Below are positions 22,961 to 34,225 of a stretch of DNA of 64,000 nucleotides, in pieces. The notes under the pieces were generated by a model, which searched no databases, was not told the origin of the DNA, and saw only the letters and a list, made by a program, of their open reading frames with translations. The translations under genes were made by a program, and so were the position numbers. Each line of letters starts with the position of its first letter. The stretch's first letter is position 1. Source of the stretch: Lingula anatina (taxonomy: Eukaryota; Brachiopoda; Lingulata; Lingulida; Lingulidae); NCBI RefSeq assembly GCF_001039355.2, contig NW_019775590.1:1-64000 (forward strand), in the 5' to 3' direction.

Positions 22961-25900
22961 CACAAATATAACACAATGTGGGCGTCATTGACAACAACTT
23001 AAATGACAACATTTTCTAGATGGACCCATGGCATACGTGGGTTCCTTTGGGGGAGGAAGTAATCACGGTACACGGGAAATAAAATAACAAATCGTAGTAA
23101 AATAACTTTATCGAATCATTTAGCATAATGACCTCAGCTCACAAAGGACGAGGAATAAAAAGCCGCATTCACGAATCATTGGAAAGGGGTGCTTTACGGA
23201 TCACGCTTAATAATAATAATACTACTTTATTTGCTAGAATCGCAACCCAATGGTTGAAGTTTTACAATTTATCATAAACAAAATTATACAGGTATTTAAA
23301 AGTAACTAAAATATAAACTAAAAGACCAAAGCTTTAAAACAGGACTTATAAGACAATTTGGAGCAGTATTTTACATGAAATTTAAAAGACTGTGCATTAT
23401 AAAGGATGATATAAACGCTCCGTTTTCGCTCTTGGTATTAAAAATTTGTTGCTGACCCTGAGATTTCTTTTATTTTTTATTTTTTATTTATTTTTTGAGA
23501 AACGCATTCTTTAATTGTACCAGCTACTTATTAAAATTCTTGATTTTTGTTAAATAGTTCTTAAATAAAACGTCTCTTCTCTCCCTCAGAGAGGTGAGAT
23601 TACTAGCCTGTAGGGCATCCTTGTAAGTATAAAATGGGTAAATAATTCTAAGAGCTCTCCTTTGAACAGATTCTAAGCATTCACTTTGTTCGGCTGTAAG
23701 ACCATGCGTATTCTAGGACTGATCTAATTATTGATTGATATATAACTATTAGATCCTCAGTGGCCAGATTTGCCTTTTTCAACTGCCTGAGATAAAAAAG
23801 CTTGGCACAAGACTTGGAATAAATTAACTGCACAATAATATTAACAATATTAACATCGGGAAATAAAGGTGACCTTCACGGAAACGAAAACAAATACCAA
23901 AGTGGACTCTTATACTTAGAGAACGCTTGAAAAGCAACTCATTTTTTACTTGTTTTTTTTTCTCTATTAAGGATTTCACCCACGTGTTCACCCAGTTTGG
24001 CAACTGTTACACATTCAACGGTGACGGTGCACTGTACAGATATCAGGACCAGGCCGGCGCCGGCCGCGGTCTCACCTTGGGTATAGACATCGAACAGGTA
24101 AGGGTCAGATCTTCTATTAATTAATTAATTTATTTATTATTTTGATTTTCAGGCCTCTAAACCTCAACCTCTAGATTATGAATATTTCCCTTATAAAAAT
24201 AACATGACAGTACCTTGGACCCAGCTGTGACAATATTTCATCTTTTGAACTCGCGACAGAAATCAATTCTCATGTATATTTTATGTGTGTAATAGATGAA
24301 CGGACTACCATTAATTTATTTAGTCGGTATAATCCTCAATACATCATTAGCGTGTTTGGGCTACTTCAGGCAGGCAGTCCTAGGCAGTAGTTACAGCGGG
24401 TCTCGTCTTCCAGGGCCATAGGTTGATTTTTCACTATATATTCACGGGTGTGTTTCTGAAAAACTCAGTACAAAAGAGAATCGTGTGATTAATTAGCAAG
24501 AGCCCTTCAAACAGTAGGGGCACTTACCAACCGGTATCTCTCGTGAAATAGGGAAAGATTATTACTAAATAGTACTGATTTTGGTTAAAAGGACCATGAA
24601 TCAAAGGATGTGTGGGGCATAATAAATATGTATTTGGAAATTTGAAGGCGAAGAAAGAATCTGAACCTCAGGCTAGCGAAAGGTAGCAGTTTTCTGATGG
24701 CATTTCACATCCATACAGTTGTAAAAAATAATGTTACAGTACATTTAATATTTTCCAAATCTATAGGGTTGCCAAATGGTGTAATGTGCACTGCAGCCCA
24801 ATCAGATAAAATTAATAATTGATAAATATAAGGATATCGATGGATATTAAATAACAAGTTAATGTTCCATTATACAAATAAGAAATTTTTAATTCAAGTT
24901 CACTTTGTTTACAAACGGATTTCCACTTCCGGATAAAATATCTAAAGTGCTCTTTCCTGAGATTGCTTTATTACATCAGACAATTCGTTAGTTACATCAA
25001 AGTGCCAAATAGATAAAGCGTATTCTAGGACTGGCGTAATGACTGTCTATTATAAATATAACTGAAATCCGTACATTTAATTAACATTGTGCTACTTTTT
25101 GTCTACTTCTCATCCAGGATTCCTACTCTAACAAGTTGTCCCGTGGCGACCGCATGGATGCCGGGATATTCTTCCAAGTTCACAGCCAGTTTGAACCGCC
25201 ATCAGTGGAGGCGTATGGACGCGCCGTACCCCCGGGATTCCACGCCTATGCCGGCCTTATCAGGAAAGATGTGGGTAGCCTCTTCAGTCTTATTACACAG
25301 TATTCCGTTTCAACTGATGCTCACGAATAGAAATTGCGAAAGCTGTTCCAGTTAAACCCTGTTTTGATATTACAAAGTAGGTTTAGGTATTAAGTGCGCT
25401 TTGATGAAATTCAACTAGGTAAAAAAATGTTTTAACTGCTTCAGTGGTTTTACTTTGGTTTTGCTTTGTGATGAAATTTTGTACATCGCAACGGCTTAGG
25501 TACTTCTGTATAAATTGATTCTCCTGTTATCTTAATGCCAACAAGCCCTCGTCTCCCCTACACTCATCTGGGTAAAGAAAAATGCTCAAAGAAGCGCGTT
25601 TATGTTATCTAAACTGTATGTATAATAGGCTGTGTTTTTTTTTTCGTGTGAATAAACCGCAAGCTTAGTTACAGTATCTTTTCGAATTATCATATGTGAA
25701 TAGGTTTCAACATTCGCGAATGATAGGTTCTTCTTTAATTACATGCAGTGCAAAAAACGCAGAAAACAAACAATATTGTAAAACACAGACCACTTATTTG
25801 GATTGAATTGAAAAAAAAAATGATGTAAGGATTTCAGGCAAATAAATTACATATGCAATATACAGTAATTCTCTAAGAGGGCCGCTGAGTTAAAAGCTTT

Positions 25901-26340
25901 TAAAAGTACAAAATGGTTAAATTAGTTTCAGATTATGCAGTAGGGAGTAAAGGAAAGGATACAGCTAACGGACGAAAGCTACAGAAATATCGTTAACGGT
26001 ACCCTGAAAATCTTAAAACCTAGAGTTACTTGCTAAGAATTAAAATGATATAAAGTGTCGCACGTGGCAGATATTTGACACACTCTGGAGATAAAAACAT
26101 GCATAATGAGTGGAAGTAAAGATGCCATTCAGTCTTCATAAACCTACTTCTGTTGCGTACTTCCAGTCGTCGACCATGGAGCCTCCGTATGGAGACTGCA
26201 ATGCCTCCTCCACGTTAGACTACCACGCTGTGTACACCATGTCTGGCTGCGTGGCCGAGTGTAAGCTGGGTCACATGATGGACAGATGTGGATGTAAACT
26301 GATGCATTTGCCAGGTATATAGAAATAGCCCGTGTGTGTG

Positions 26341-26409
<69 letters not shown>

Positions 26410-28119
26410 CTTGAAAAACACTTTTAGCTATATTAGAAATTCCCTTGTTTTTTTTTTTTCGTAGGTCCAGGAGCCACGTGCTCTCCGGAGATTATGTTGT
26501 CATGCATCCGGCCACTCATGGGTAAGAACGTGTGATATCACAAATGTCAATGTACAACATTTTTCAGTATCTGTAGGGTCTTTAGCTTAAGCTTTGTATT
26601 AACAAGACCATGTGTTAAGTATTTTTCTTTGTGATTAATGACTCAGTGTAAATAAAAACGAGAGCCATTTTTTGTCAAGCTTATGTTCGCGCCAATGATG
26701 TTATCTTATTGATTTTTTTCCAGGGGAAATCAAGCGATCGTTTTCCAAAATGTGCGAATGCGAGGTGCCGTGCTCCAGCGTTTTATTTGAAACCTCATTG
26801 TCCTACGCTGCCATTCCCAGTGAAAGCACAAAGGCAGAATTAGCCTTAGAACTTGGCACAACAGTAGAAAATGCCAGGTATGGGAAGTGACTTGCGTGGG
26901 ATTGTGCGACAAATATAGTGACGTGTACGAAAATGTGCTTAAAAACCGATGGCGTGTACGAAAATGTGCTTAAAAGTAGAAGCGTGCATCAGGTGAAGTT
27001 AATGTATGAAAAGGCGGGTGTTTTATAATGTCACAACTTTTAATTAGATAACAATTACTCCTTTAACCAAGGAGAAGCAAATTAATTTAGCAGTGAGTCT
27101 TTGAAAGGTTTTATTAGCTGCATGTTATTTTAATTCGAAACTTTTACCTGCGAAAGTAATAGTGAATTTCTGTTGTAGAGGAGGATGGTAGATTTATTCT
27201 CCCAATGCCTTAACATAGGGGAGACCGGGGCTAGTTGGACCCCGGGGTAAGTTGGCCCCCCATCAATTTATGACAAAGTAACTATGGGGTAAAAGAATTG
27301 ATCACATCATTTTGTAAAGTGACCGTATCCAATAGTGCCAAGAAAGCGTCGGCAGTGAGTCCAAATGAAATAATTTAGCATCTTAAAGTAACTATTTTAA
27401 AGAGACGTGATGGGGGGCCAACTTACCCCGGGGTCCAACTAGCCCTGGTCTCCCCTACATTCCAAAATCTTTAATTTTTACTTCTTAAACTTAAATTTCA
27501 GGAAGAACTACGTCATCATTGACGTATATTTCGAAAGTTTGAACTACGTGGAAAGTGTTCAAATGCAGGCTGTAGAAGTAACGGGGATCATCAGTAAGTC
27601 CTTCACATTAATTGGTAAAATTAAAACGATATAAAGCATCACTTGGTAAATTTGACTCACCACGGTAAAGGTGAAAAGTTACATCGAACATTAAAACGGA
27701 TTTACAGGTAGGCATTTTCCTGAACGTGCTTACCTCAAAATTCTGTACCTTTTTACGTTTATTTATTAAATTTTCTAGTTTATCTATTTATTCATTCATA
27801 GGATAATTGGTTGCTTTTACATTTGTTCAGTTAATTTTCTAGTTCATTTATTTATTTATTTATTTATTTATTGATTGATTGATTGATTGAGGTTGTGTAC
27901 AAGACCCCCCTCCCAACACTGATTTCCCTGTCGTCTGGGATATTACTTTCACCACTTTCAGGTGACATCGGTGGTCAGTTTGGGCTGTTTATGGGCTTCA
28001 GTCTTCTCACGATTGTGGAGTTCCTGGAGTTTGGAGTACTTCGCATTATCTCTCTTCTGTCAAAAAAACCGAACAAGAAGGTGGATGTCCAAAAAATCAA
28101 CACGAACAAAAATCCGTGA
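21207..28119 (+). CDS. DEG/ENaC/ASIC-family sodium channel subunit
   Basis: Nine coding exons: 21207-21505, 22036-22375, 23972-24097, 25118-25270, 26167-26314, 26465-26521, 26724-26877, 27502-27593, 27962-28119; phases agree and the product is 508 aa. Layout is typical: the gating HG motif at residues 32-33, TM1 at about 43-63, post-TM1 FPAVTICN at 90-97, a Cys-rich thumb (EPPYGDC, CVAECKLGHMMDRCGCK, CECEVPC), and pre-TM2/TM2 beginning DIGGQFGLFMGFSLLT. Such subunits form trimeric, usually amiloride-sensitive, Na+ channels gated by peptides, acid or force; the gate here is unknown. Two oddities: the filter triplet is GFS (468-470) where the family has G-(A/S)-S, and an Asp/Glu/Tyr-rich insert covers about 125-154 in the extracellular domain. 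The exon 4 donor (GAT|GTGGGT) is the weakest signal. Confidence 0.92.
23525..23800 (-). mobile_element. LINE reverse-transcriptase 3' fragment (Jockey/CR1-like), antisense in channel intron
   Basis: The minus strand reads YLRQLKKANLATEDLIVIYQ, then SIIRSVLEYA, then after a one-base frame break HGLTAEQSECLESVQRRALR and IIYPFYTYKDAL, with a stop after KIKNFNK. This is the typical C-terminal end of non-LTR reverse transcriptases. The frameshift and missing 5' part show a dead, truncated copy. AT-rich sequence continuing to about 23215 may be its 3' tail. Confidence 0.8.
24925..25055 (-). mobile_element. Second LINE reverse-transcriptase fragment, antisense in channel intron
   Basis: The minus strand reads VITPVLEYALSIWHFDVTNE then LSDVIKQSQERAL followed by an in-frame stop. 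It matches the same domain region as the fragment at 23525-23800 but differs clearly in sequence, so it is a separate insertion, shorter and decayed. Confidence 0.7.
26331..26406. repeat. Compound (TG)n-(GA)n microsatellite
   Basis: Starts 16 bp after the channel exon 5 donor. TG repeats to about 26376 followed by GA repeats to 26406. Minus-strand open frames across it are repeat artefacts. Confidence 0.9.
27216..27456. mobile_element. ~240-bp MITE with long inverted repeats and TA target site
   Basis: Left arm TAGGGGAGACCGGGGCTAG continues TTGGACCCCGGGGTAAGTTG; the right arm is nearly its exact reverse complement, about 48 bp in each arm, ending CTGGTCTCCCCTA. TA at both ends suggests a Tc1/mariner-type TA target. 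It lies in the channel intron before exon 8 and would form a strong hairpin in the pre-mRNA. Confidence 0.85.
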
Positions 28120-30633
28120 TCTCTAATGGGACAGCAACAAATGAATGCCATTTGATACAAACTGTACAGTTTTATGTTTAATATAATAAATGTAAGAAGA
28201 CTTAAGAAAATTTAATTGTTAGATAAGCTAAATTATACCTTTTAAAGGATCGCCGGTACATGCACGCCATTCATGGATTTTTGTTAGTATGGACGCTTGT
28301 GTTTCATTGTCCTTTTTTGTGTTGAAATGAAATCGGGAACGTGATCGAGTCGGACCAAGAACTTCTGAGTCAGACATAACAGACCCCGTTATAACTTAAC
28401 GTAAGAGTTACACCGCAGAATGTGTTTTGAAACCCAGTTTAAAACACGCATATCAATGCAAAAGATTAATGAATCTCATAAGTCGGTACTCTCAATATAG
28501 AGGCACGTTATATCCGGGACAATAGTCAATAGATGCCCATCTTCAAGTATATTTGTCGTTATTTGTCGTTAGGCCTATTCCCCCACCTCTAGATGATTGA
28601 AGACACGCGGTAGTGATCTGTTGATTTCGCTGAGTTAAAATCGTACGCTTTGTCACTGAACTTGTATTTAAAGCACAATAAATTGATATCTATTTTTATA
28701 TACAGTGTTTCTTGTAAAGCACGTTAAGGTTCAAACTTGTATGTATATGTGATAAATGAATAAAGGTGTCCATTTAGATAAACACTCCTGTAGTTTAATA
28801 CTTGTACCTACTGTTTGTGCATCAGTGTGACGGATAAATCGATAAATATAATATAATAAATATTAATTTAGCTAATTACGTTTACAGCAGAAATTGGCTT
28901 CTGTTGGAGCTGTTAAAACTGTAATATTAGAACATCAAACAGTAAGAGGTGAACCTATAGTCTACTATCAATTTCATTGCACTCGGCTTTTGTTTATACA
29001 AGTATATCAAAGAGATGGATTTACTGAACAATGGTCTTGTTGTCATTTTCTACAGTAACAATACTTGTCTGCGGCTGTCCATTGTACAGCAACAGTAGCT
29101 GTCGTAGATGACAGATAACAGCGCATACTAGTGGGTTCTCTGGGGAGACAGAAGTCGGCCTGTGGTTTCACCCACCGACGTTTCACATATTTCACTCCCT
29201 GGAACTGTCTAAATAATAACATTTTAAATGACTTGACGAGCTCTGGTAGAAATCCATGATTAATTTTTATATACAGAGCATCGCACTCAGATGTCACATT
29301 GATGAAAATGACGTTTATTCAGTGGCCGATTGTGTGGGTGGGAAATCAGGGGATCGTTGACCCCCCTCCCCCTTTCGATTTCTGGGCCCTTCTTGAAATT
29401 AGAATTTTGACTAGCTGAATCATAGTTCTAGACCGTACCAAATGGCACCGTTTGCCCTCTAAAATACCAAAAGTTTTGGGGCCCTTCACCGCTGAGAAGT
29501 GTGTCAAACAAATTATAAAAAAAAATTATCATTACACTGCGCGGCGCTAAATGATGGAATGATGTACCATAGCATAACTTAAACAAATATCGGAACTAAC
29601 GCAATGCACAGTGTCTACACCTTTGAGTTAATACACATTCTCCTTAGCTCAATTCAAATGAATTATTCTTATATAACACAGTGTCTCCTAATATATAAAA
29701 TGAATCATAGGGACTCGCAAAAAATGTAAGTCAGATTCTGCGATCACCAAGCACATTTTTATGTACAGACACATCGTGCCAATAGTTATCGTTTTGTAAT
29801 ATTGCGTTTTGTTTTGTGATTTTATGTCACGTTCTTAAACATTTATTTCCATATGTACCTTTTTTCAACGGTACCTGCTGGTACATAAAATACAATTAAT
29901 TTTGTATTCTATGTAAGATCATATAGTATCATACAGCTGCGTCATTCTCCACTGAATTATTTCTCTGAAGTAAATTCAATCAACCGAGACGACGTGAATG
30001 TGCTGTAGCAATCTGACAAGCTTAGGTAAGTTTTTCTTTTGCAAAGGTACTTCAAACCTTACCGTTTTAAGTGAAAAACAGTATGTTATGTGCAGGCAAG
30101 GGGTTGGAGGAACGGAAGTACCCGAGGTCGCACTGGGGATAGGTCAGTGTTGACATTGTGACCTCTTTTACATGAAAAGAATCAGTACATATCTTTTTTC
30201 GATTAAAACGTGCCCATCAAATTTGGTACAGGTGCCAAGCTAAATGTTACATAAACTAATTTTTGTACCAGTGCTCTAGCCATCAAATAGCATTGCAGAT
30301 GCGATCGATGGAAGAAATCTGTAGGGTTTCTGTTATGCGAAACTAGACAGAAAATTTATCTTTGAAAAGTGCCGTTTCCATATTGTGCTTCACAAAGAAT
30401 ATTATTTATACATATTTATATAAACTGAGATAAGGCATGGATGGACACATACAATTCTTGAGTAAGGCCCTATTTTAGGTCAAAATTGTCTTTTCTCTTC
30501 AAATAGAATTACGGAGGTATCTTGAACCGAAATGTCCATTCATCTTGTGAAACCGTGTCAAGGAGTATATGGATGCTTGCTTAATGTATTAATTTGCTTT
30601 ATATTTGTAGATTGTGATCCTAGGTTATTTGCA
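28120..30633. other. Intergenic between channel and DUF268 genes
   Basis: Starts with the channel 3' UTR; AATAAA-type signals occur near 28186 and 28757. The minus-strand open frame at 29043-29297 (84 aa, KINHGFLPELVKSFKM) has no recognised domain or splice context. A truncated dispersed element starts at 29320. Otherwise AT-rich with no further exon seen. Confidence 0.45.
29320..29490. mobile_element. Truncated copy of the CAGTGGCGGAT element
   Basis: Begins CAGTGGCCGATT and continues with words shared with the copies at 41913 and 54231 (CCCTTTCGATTTCTGG, TTGACTAGCTGAA, AATGGCACC, TTTGCCCTCTAAAATACC). The right terminal repeat is missing, so the copy is partial. Confidence 0.7.
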
Positions 30634-30651
30634 GTGGTGCGACATTTGAAT

Positions 30652-33600
30652 ATGAGACGAACATTAGGAAAAAACCCGCTCACACTTTTTGCAATCAGTA
30701 TAATAATAATACTGCTGGTGGTTGTGAACTATACCTTGAAGCAAAGATACGCTGTATCAGTCAAGAAACAGCTGGTAGGCCTACTTTATTCATAATGCTG
30801 ACAACATGAAGTTCAATATTGTTCTTTAACTATTTGAACGAGGTATCTTATAACAATATTTGATTAAAAAGCTTTTGTTTAAAAGTAAAAACACGCTTAT
30901 TCATCTTGCTTAACAAAATATCAGTTACATTATTATTCAAACGGACGTAACAGGCCTTACAGACATACAATATAACATTATCATACAACTAGCTTATAAA
31001 GAAGAATAGAGCTGAGAAGAATTGTTTTGAGTATACAGGTATGTCTTTCGCTATATATGACCGTGGGGATATACGCCTAAATTATCCGGTTTTATTGATG
31101 TTTTTCGGTGGAACTTTGTTATGTATGAATGTATGTACAGGTACATGTAGTCTGCCCAGTACATGTACATCCCAGGCATGCTCAATGAGGGACATGACTG
31201 GTCTTAATAAGAAGAGTCTGGGTGTTACATCTTGACAGTATGTGGGACGGGCGTTGTCCTACTGGAGCTAGCATAGTGTTGGGGGCTGATGCATGAATGG
31301 CACAATCATCACGATTTCTGTCTGGAAATTACCACTTATGCCCACCCAAACCATAACCGTGTTTCAAAGGCAGTAACCAATGGCACGCCCCCTGTCCAGA
31401 GTCGACAGCCGTGCCATGATGTCAGCATGGAATCCAGACTCCTAAACTTGGTTTTCTGGTTACAGTGACCAATAGTATTGATTATGGACAAATGAATTAT
31501 GTAAGACTTTTGAGTCATTTGTGTTCAGATAACAGGCCTACCCAACTACCCGACTCGGTACATAAGGATCCTGAATTAACCTGTAAATCGGACCACACGT
31601 TTTCAAGGTGTGTGTCAGGTCGCATTTCGGAGTATCATACCCCAGAACAAATTTTGTAGGACGACCGCGGGATCATCTGTCGGTGTTCTGACACCTTGAA
31701 AACGGGAAGTGTGGTCCGTTAATTCAGGATCCTAATGTGCCTAGTCTGGTAGTTGGGTAGGCCTGGATAAGATGTCTGAAAATGTCAGGCTAGCCTGGAA
31801 TAACTCAAACGCATCAGTTTCTTAGCCTACTGAAGGAATGAGGCAGTGACAATACTAGCGTGCATATTAAGGCATTTGAAGCACTATGATGGAGACAAAA
31901 ACTTGCTTTTCTTTCTTTCTTTTTCTAGTTTTATACAGTATAATTGTGGTTATTTTGTATTCGATTTCGTTCAGGTACCGCAAAACAGCCAAAGCAAACA
32001 GGTTCAATTAAACGAAGGTATGTCAATTTTACTTTTGTAACAAATTGTAATCCCAGTCTGATTCAATGAGCATAGATTCGTGTCATGTCCATAATATAAA
32101 CAGGTACGTGACAGAACATTCTCATAATATAAAATCAACTTACCCTGCTGCCAGAAAAAAGTATTTGCTTATTTTAATGTTTTAAGAGAAAATGGTCATT
32201 AAAATATTAACTTAAAAGAAATGCAGACCTGACATTTAATATAGAATTAAGTTTAAGAGATAAGGCTAGGTATAAAACTACTTCATTTAAACATCTCTCC
32301 TATGAGATATTTGAATAGAGTGATGTGTACTCAGGTGAGTCAGTACCAATTGATTTCCTACCTTGTCTTTAGCTCTTTAAAAAGTCGTTTCTGAAAGTTA
32401 TTTTCATAAATAATTTAAAAAACAGATTCCCTTAAAAAGTTTGCATAATGTTGCAAATTTGCTGATAATCCTTGTGTCCCCTTTTAAGAAAAGCCATGTA
32501 GGCTTTCTTGCCTAATTAAGTGTCCAAGATTTTTTTTCGCAAGATAAGTATTGACTCCACTTTCACCTATCTTGGTACTGAGGCTTTCAGTCCATTTTGC
32601 TTTCGACTACCAATAGTTTGTTTTTTACCATCCAGATCCTGAGATTGGAAATACACCTTTTACATTTTCGTTAAGGAAATTTCAGGATTCTTGATGATAC
32701 AGGGAGAATACAGATGAGTATGGTCAGCTTATATGTTTAAGTCGAATTCCATGGAAGTATGTGATTTCACAAAGGGGAAGTGTATATAAGTACAAAAGTG
32801 GAGAGGACACTACACTTCCTCTGGGAACACCACCAAATCTCCTTAAAATTGTAAAGAAGGACTTGCAGTTTGCAACAGGCCTGATATTTTCTTAGAGTTT
32901 GCCTGTGATCCCTTTGTTCTCCTCAAGAAAATAAGAAACAGTTGATGGTTTACCGTGTAGAAGGCTGCTGACAGACCAAATAGGACAAGATCATTTTCGA
33001 TTAGAATCAGTGCCGTTTCTGTGTTACGGCCATTCTCATGCTAATTGCATTTTCTACAGGAGATCAATACACTTGAGATAATCAAACTTTGAGAGATGAT
33101 ATGATCGACCACCTTGAAAGAAAATACAGATTAAACACTGGTCTATTATATTATGAGAGAGTGGAGTCAAAATTGACAGCATTATAGGGCAAATCGAAGA
33201 AAATTGAAGAAAAAATTAATATTAGTTGTTATGTCTGTATATAACTCTATGAATGTACAGTAAGTTACAAAATCCAGTAAGTATTTGCAGCATAGATATG
33301 ATAAACATTAAGTAATTGTGTTACCGTTTCAGGACAGAGCAAGATGGGTTATATACGGGATGATACAGACAGCACCCATTCCTTCCCACTTTGTGGCCAA
33401 ATTTGCAATTTTTCCTTGCATAAGAAAAAAGAAGACCTTTTCCTAAGAAAAGACTTCAACTGTAAGAATATATTTCTCAGAATAAAGAATCCGCCTGGGA
33501 AAGTTTTCAAACCGCCCCTGAGAGAGCCGCCACCAGAGCTGTATCTTGATTTCACACAGAACGGCAGTTTGAAGTTAACTCGTAGGTATATAGATGGCTC

Positions 33601-34225
33601 AAGAAAGGGTCGAAAGGGAACTTTCACATCGCAACATATCAAAAATCTCTTAGCTAATGATAAAGTGAAAAACATCGCCAATTATGGGTCACAGGGCATT
33701 GGCTACAAGCAGGTTCTCTCCAAATACCAAGATCAACTGAAAGGCAAGTCCGGAATAGTTATCGGAAGTCAAAGTCCTTGGGTTGAGGTCATTTTATTAA
33801 ATCTTGGTGTAAATCACGTGACAACTGTTGATTACAACCCTGTTTTCTTTGACCACCCACAGCTGTCTTTCGAGTTTATGTCAGATTTAGCGGATAAAAT
33901 CACCAAGAACCAATCGCTCCTAATGGATTTTGCTGCTTCGTTTTCTTCTTTGGAACACTCTGGTCTTGGTCGCTACGGGGACCCCATCAATCCACATGGC
34001 GACCTGGAGGCAGCAGCTCAAATATGGTGCATGCTTAAGCCTGGTGCTTTGTTTTATCTAGGTATACCAGTCAACTTTGGCACTCTGGAGGGCTGGTTGG
34101 TATTTAATGCGCATCGTATATATGGAGAAGCTAGGATTGAACAGATCACTGCAAATTATGAGATACTCGAACGCACGACGGTTGGCGAGCATGGTGTCTT
34201 AGTCTTAAGAAAAGCGCTCCGTTAA
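30652..34225 (+). CDS. Type II membrane-anchored DUF268 protein (predicted methyltransferase-like fold)
   Basis: Three coding exons: 30652-30774, 31975-32017, 33333-34225; phases fit and give 352 aa. Start ATG 30652 is chosen because a TTTGCAG acceptor lies 18 bp upstream; the in-frame ATG at 30532 would then be intronic. A short basic N-terminus (MRRTLGKNP) precedes one hydrophobic segment (about residues 10-26), then a polar stalk and a globular domain. The domain carries the DUF268 signature SSLEHSGLGRYGDPINPHGD, a possible nucleotide-binding strand (NLGVNHVTTVDYNP) and CMLKPGALFYLGIP. DUF268 is best known from nematodes and has no assigned reaction; the fold resembles class I methyltransferases. 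The anchor suggests a Golgi or ER lumenal enzyme, which is inference. Confidence 0.85.
31533..31765. mobile_element. 233-bp MITE with CAGGCCTACCCAACTACC ends and 5-bp TSD GATAA
   Basis: Terminal inverted repeats of at least 18 bp, flanked by GATAA on both sides (31528-31532 and 31766-31770). The arms also match further inside (AGGATCCTGAATTAA with TTAATTCAGGATCCT; TTTTCAAGGTGT with ACACCTTGAAAA). Lies in the first intron of the DUF268 gene. A related sequence sits near 55219. Confidence 0.85.

Noticed and set aside
26215-26421. 68-aa minus-strand ORF rich in Ser-Leu and His-Thr
   Set aside because: Translation of the TG/GA microsatellite and antisense of channel exon 5.
29043-29297. 84-aa minus-strand ORF
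   Set aside because: No domain, no splice context, and located in a 3' intergenic region.
30532-30651. Upstream in-frame start for the DUF268 gene
   Set aside because: A good acceptor (TTTGCAG) lies between this ATG and the one at 30652, so the upstream part is more likely intron.
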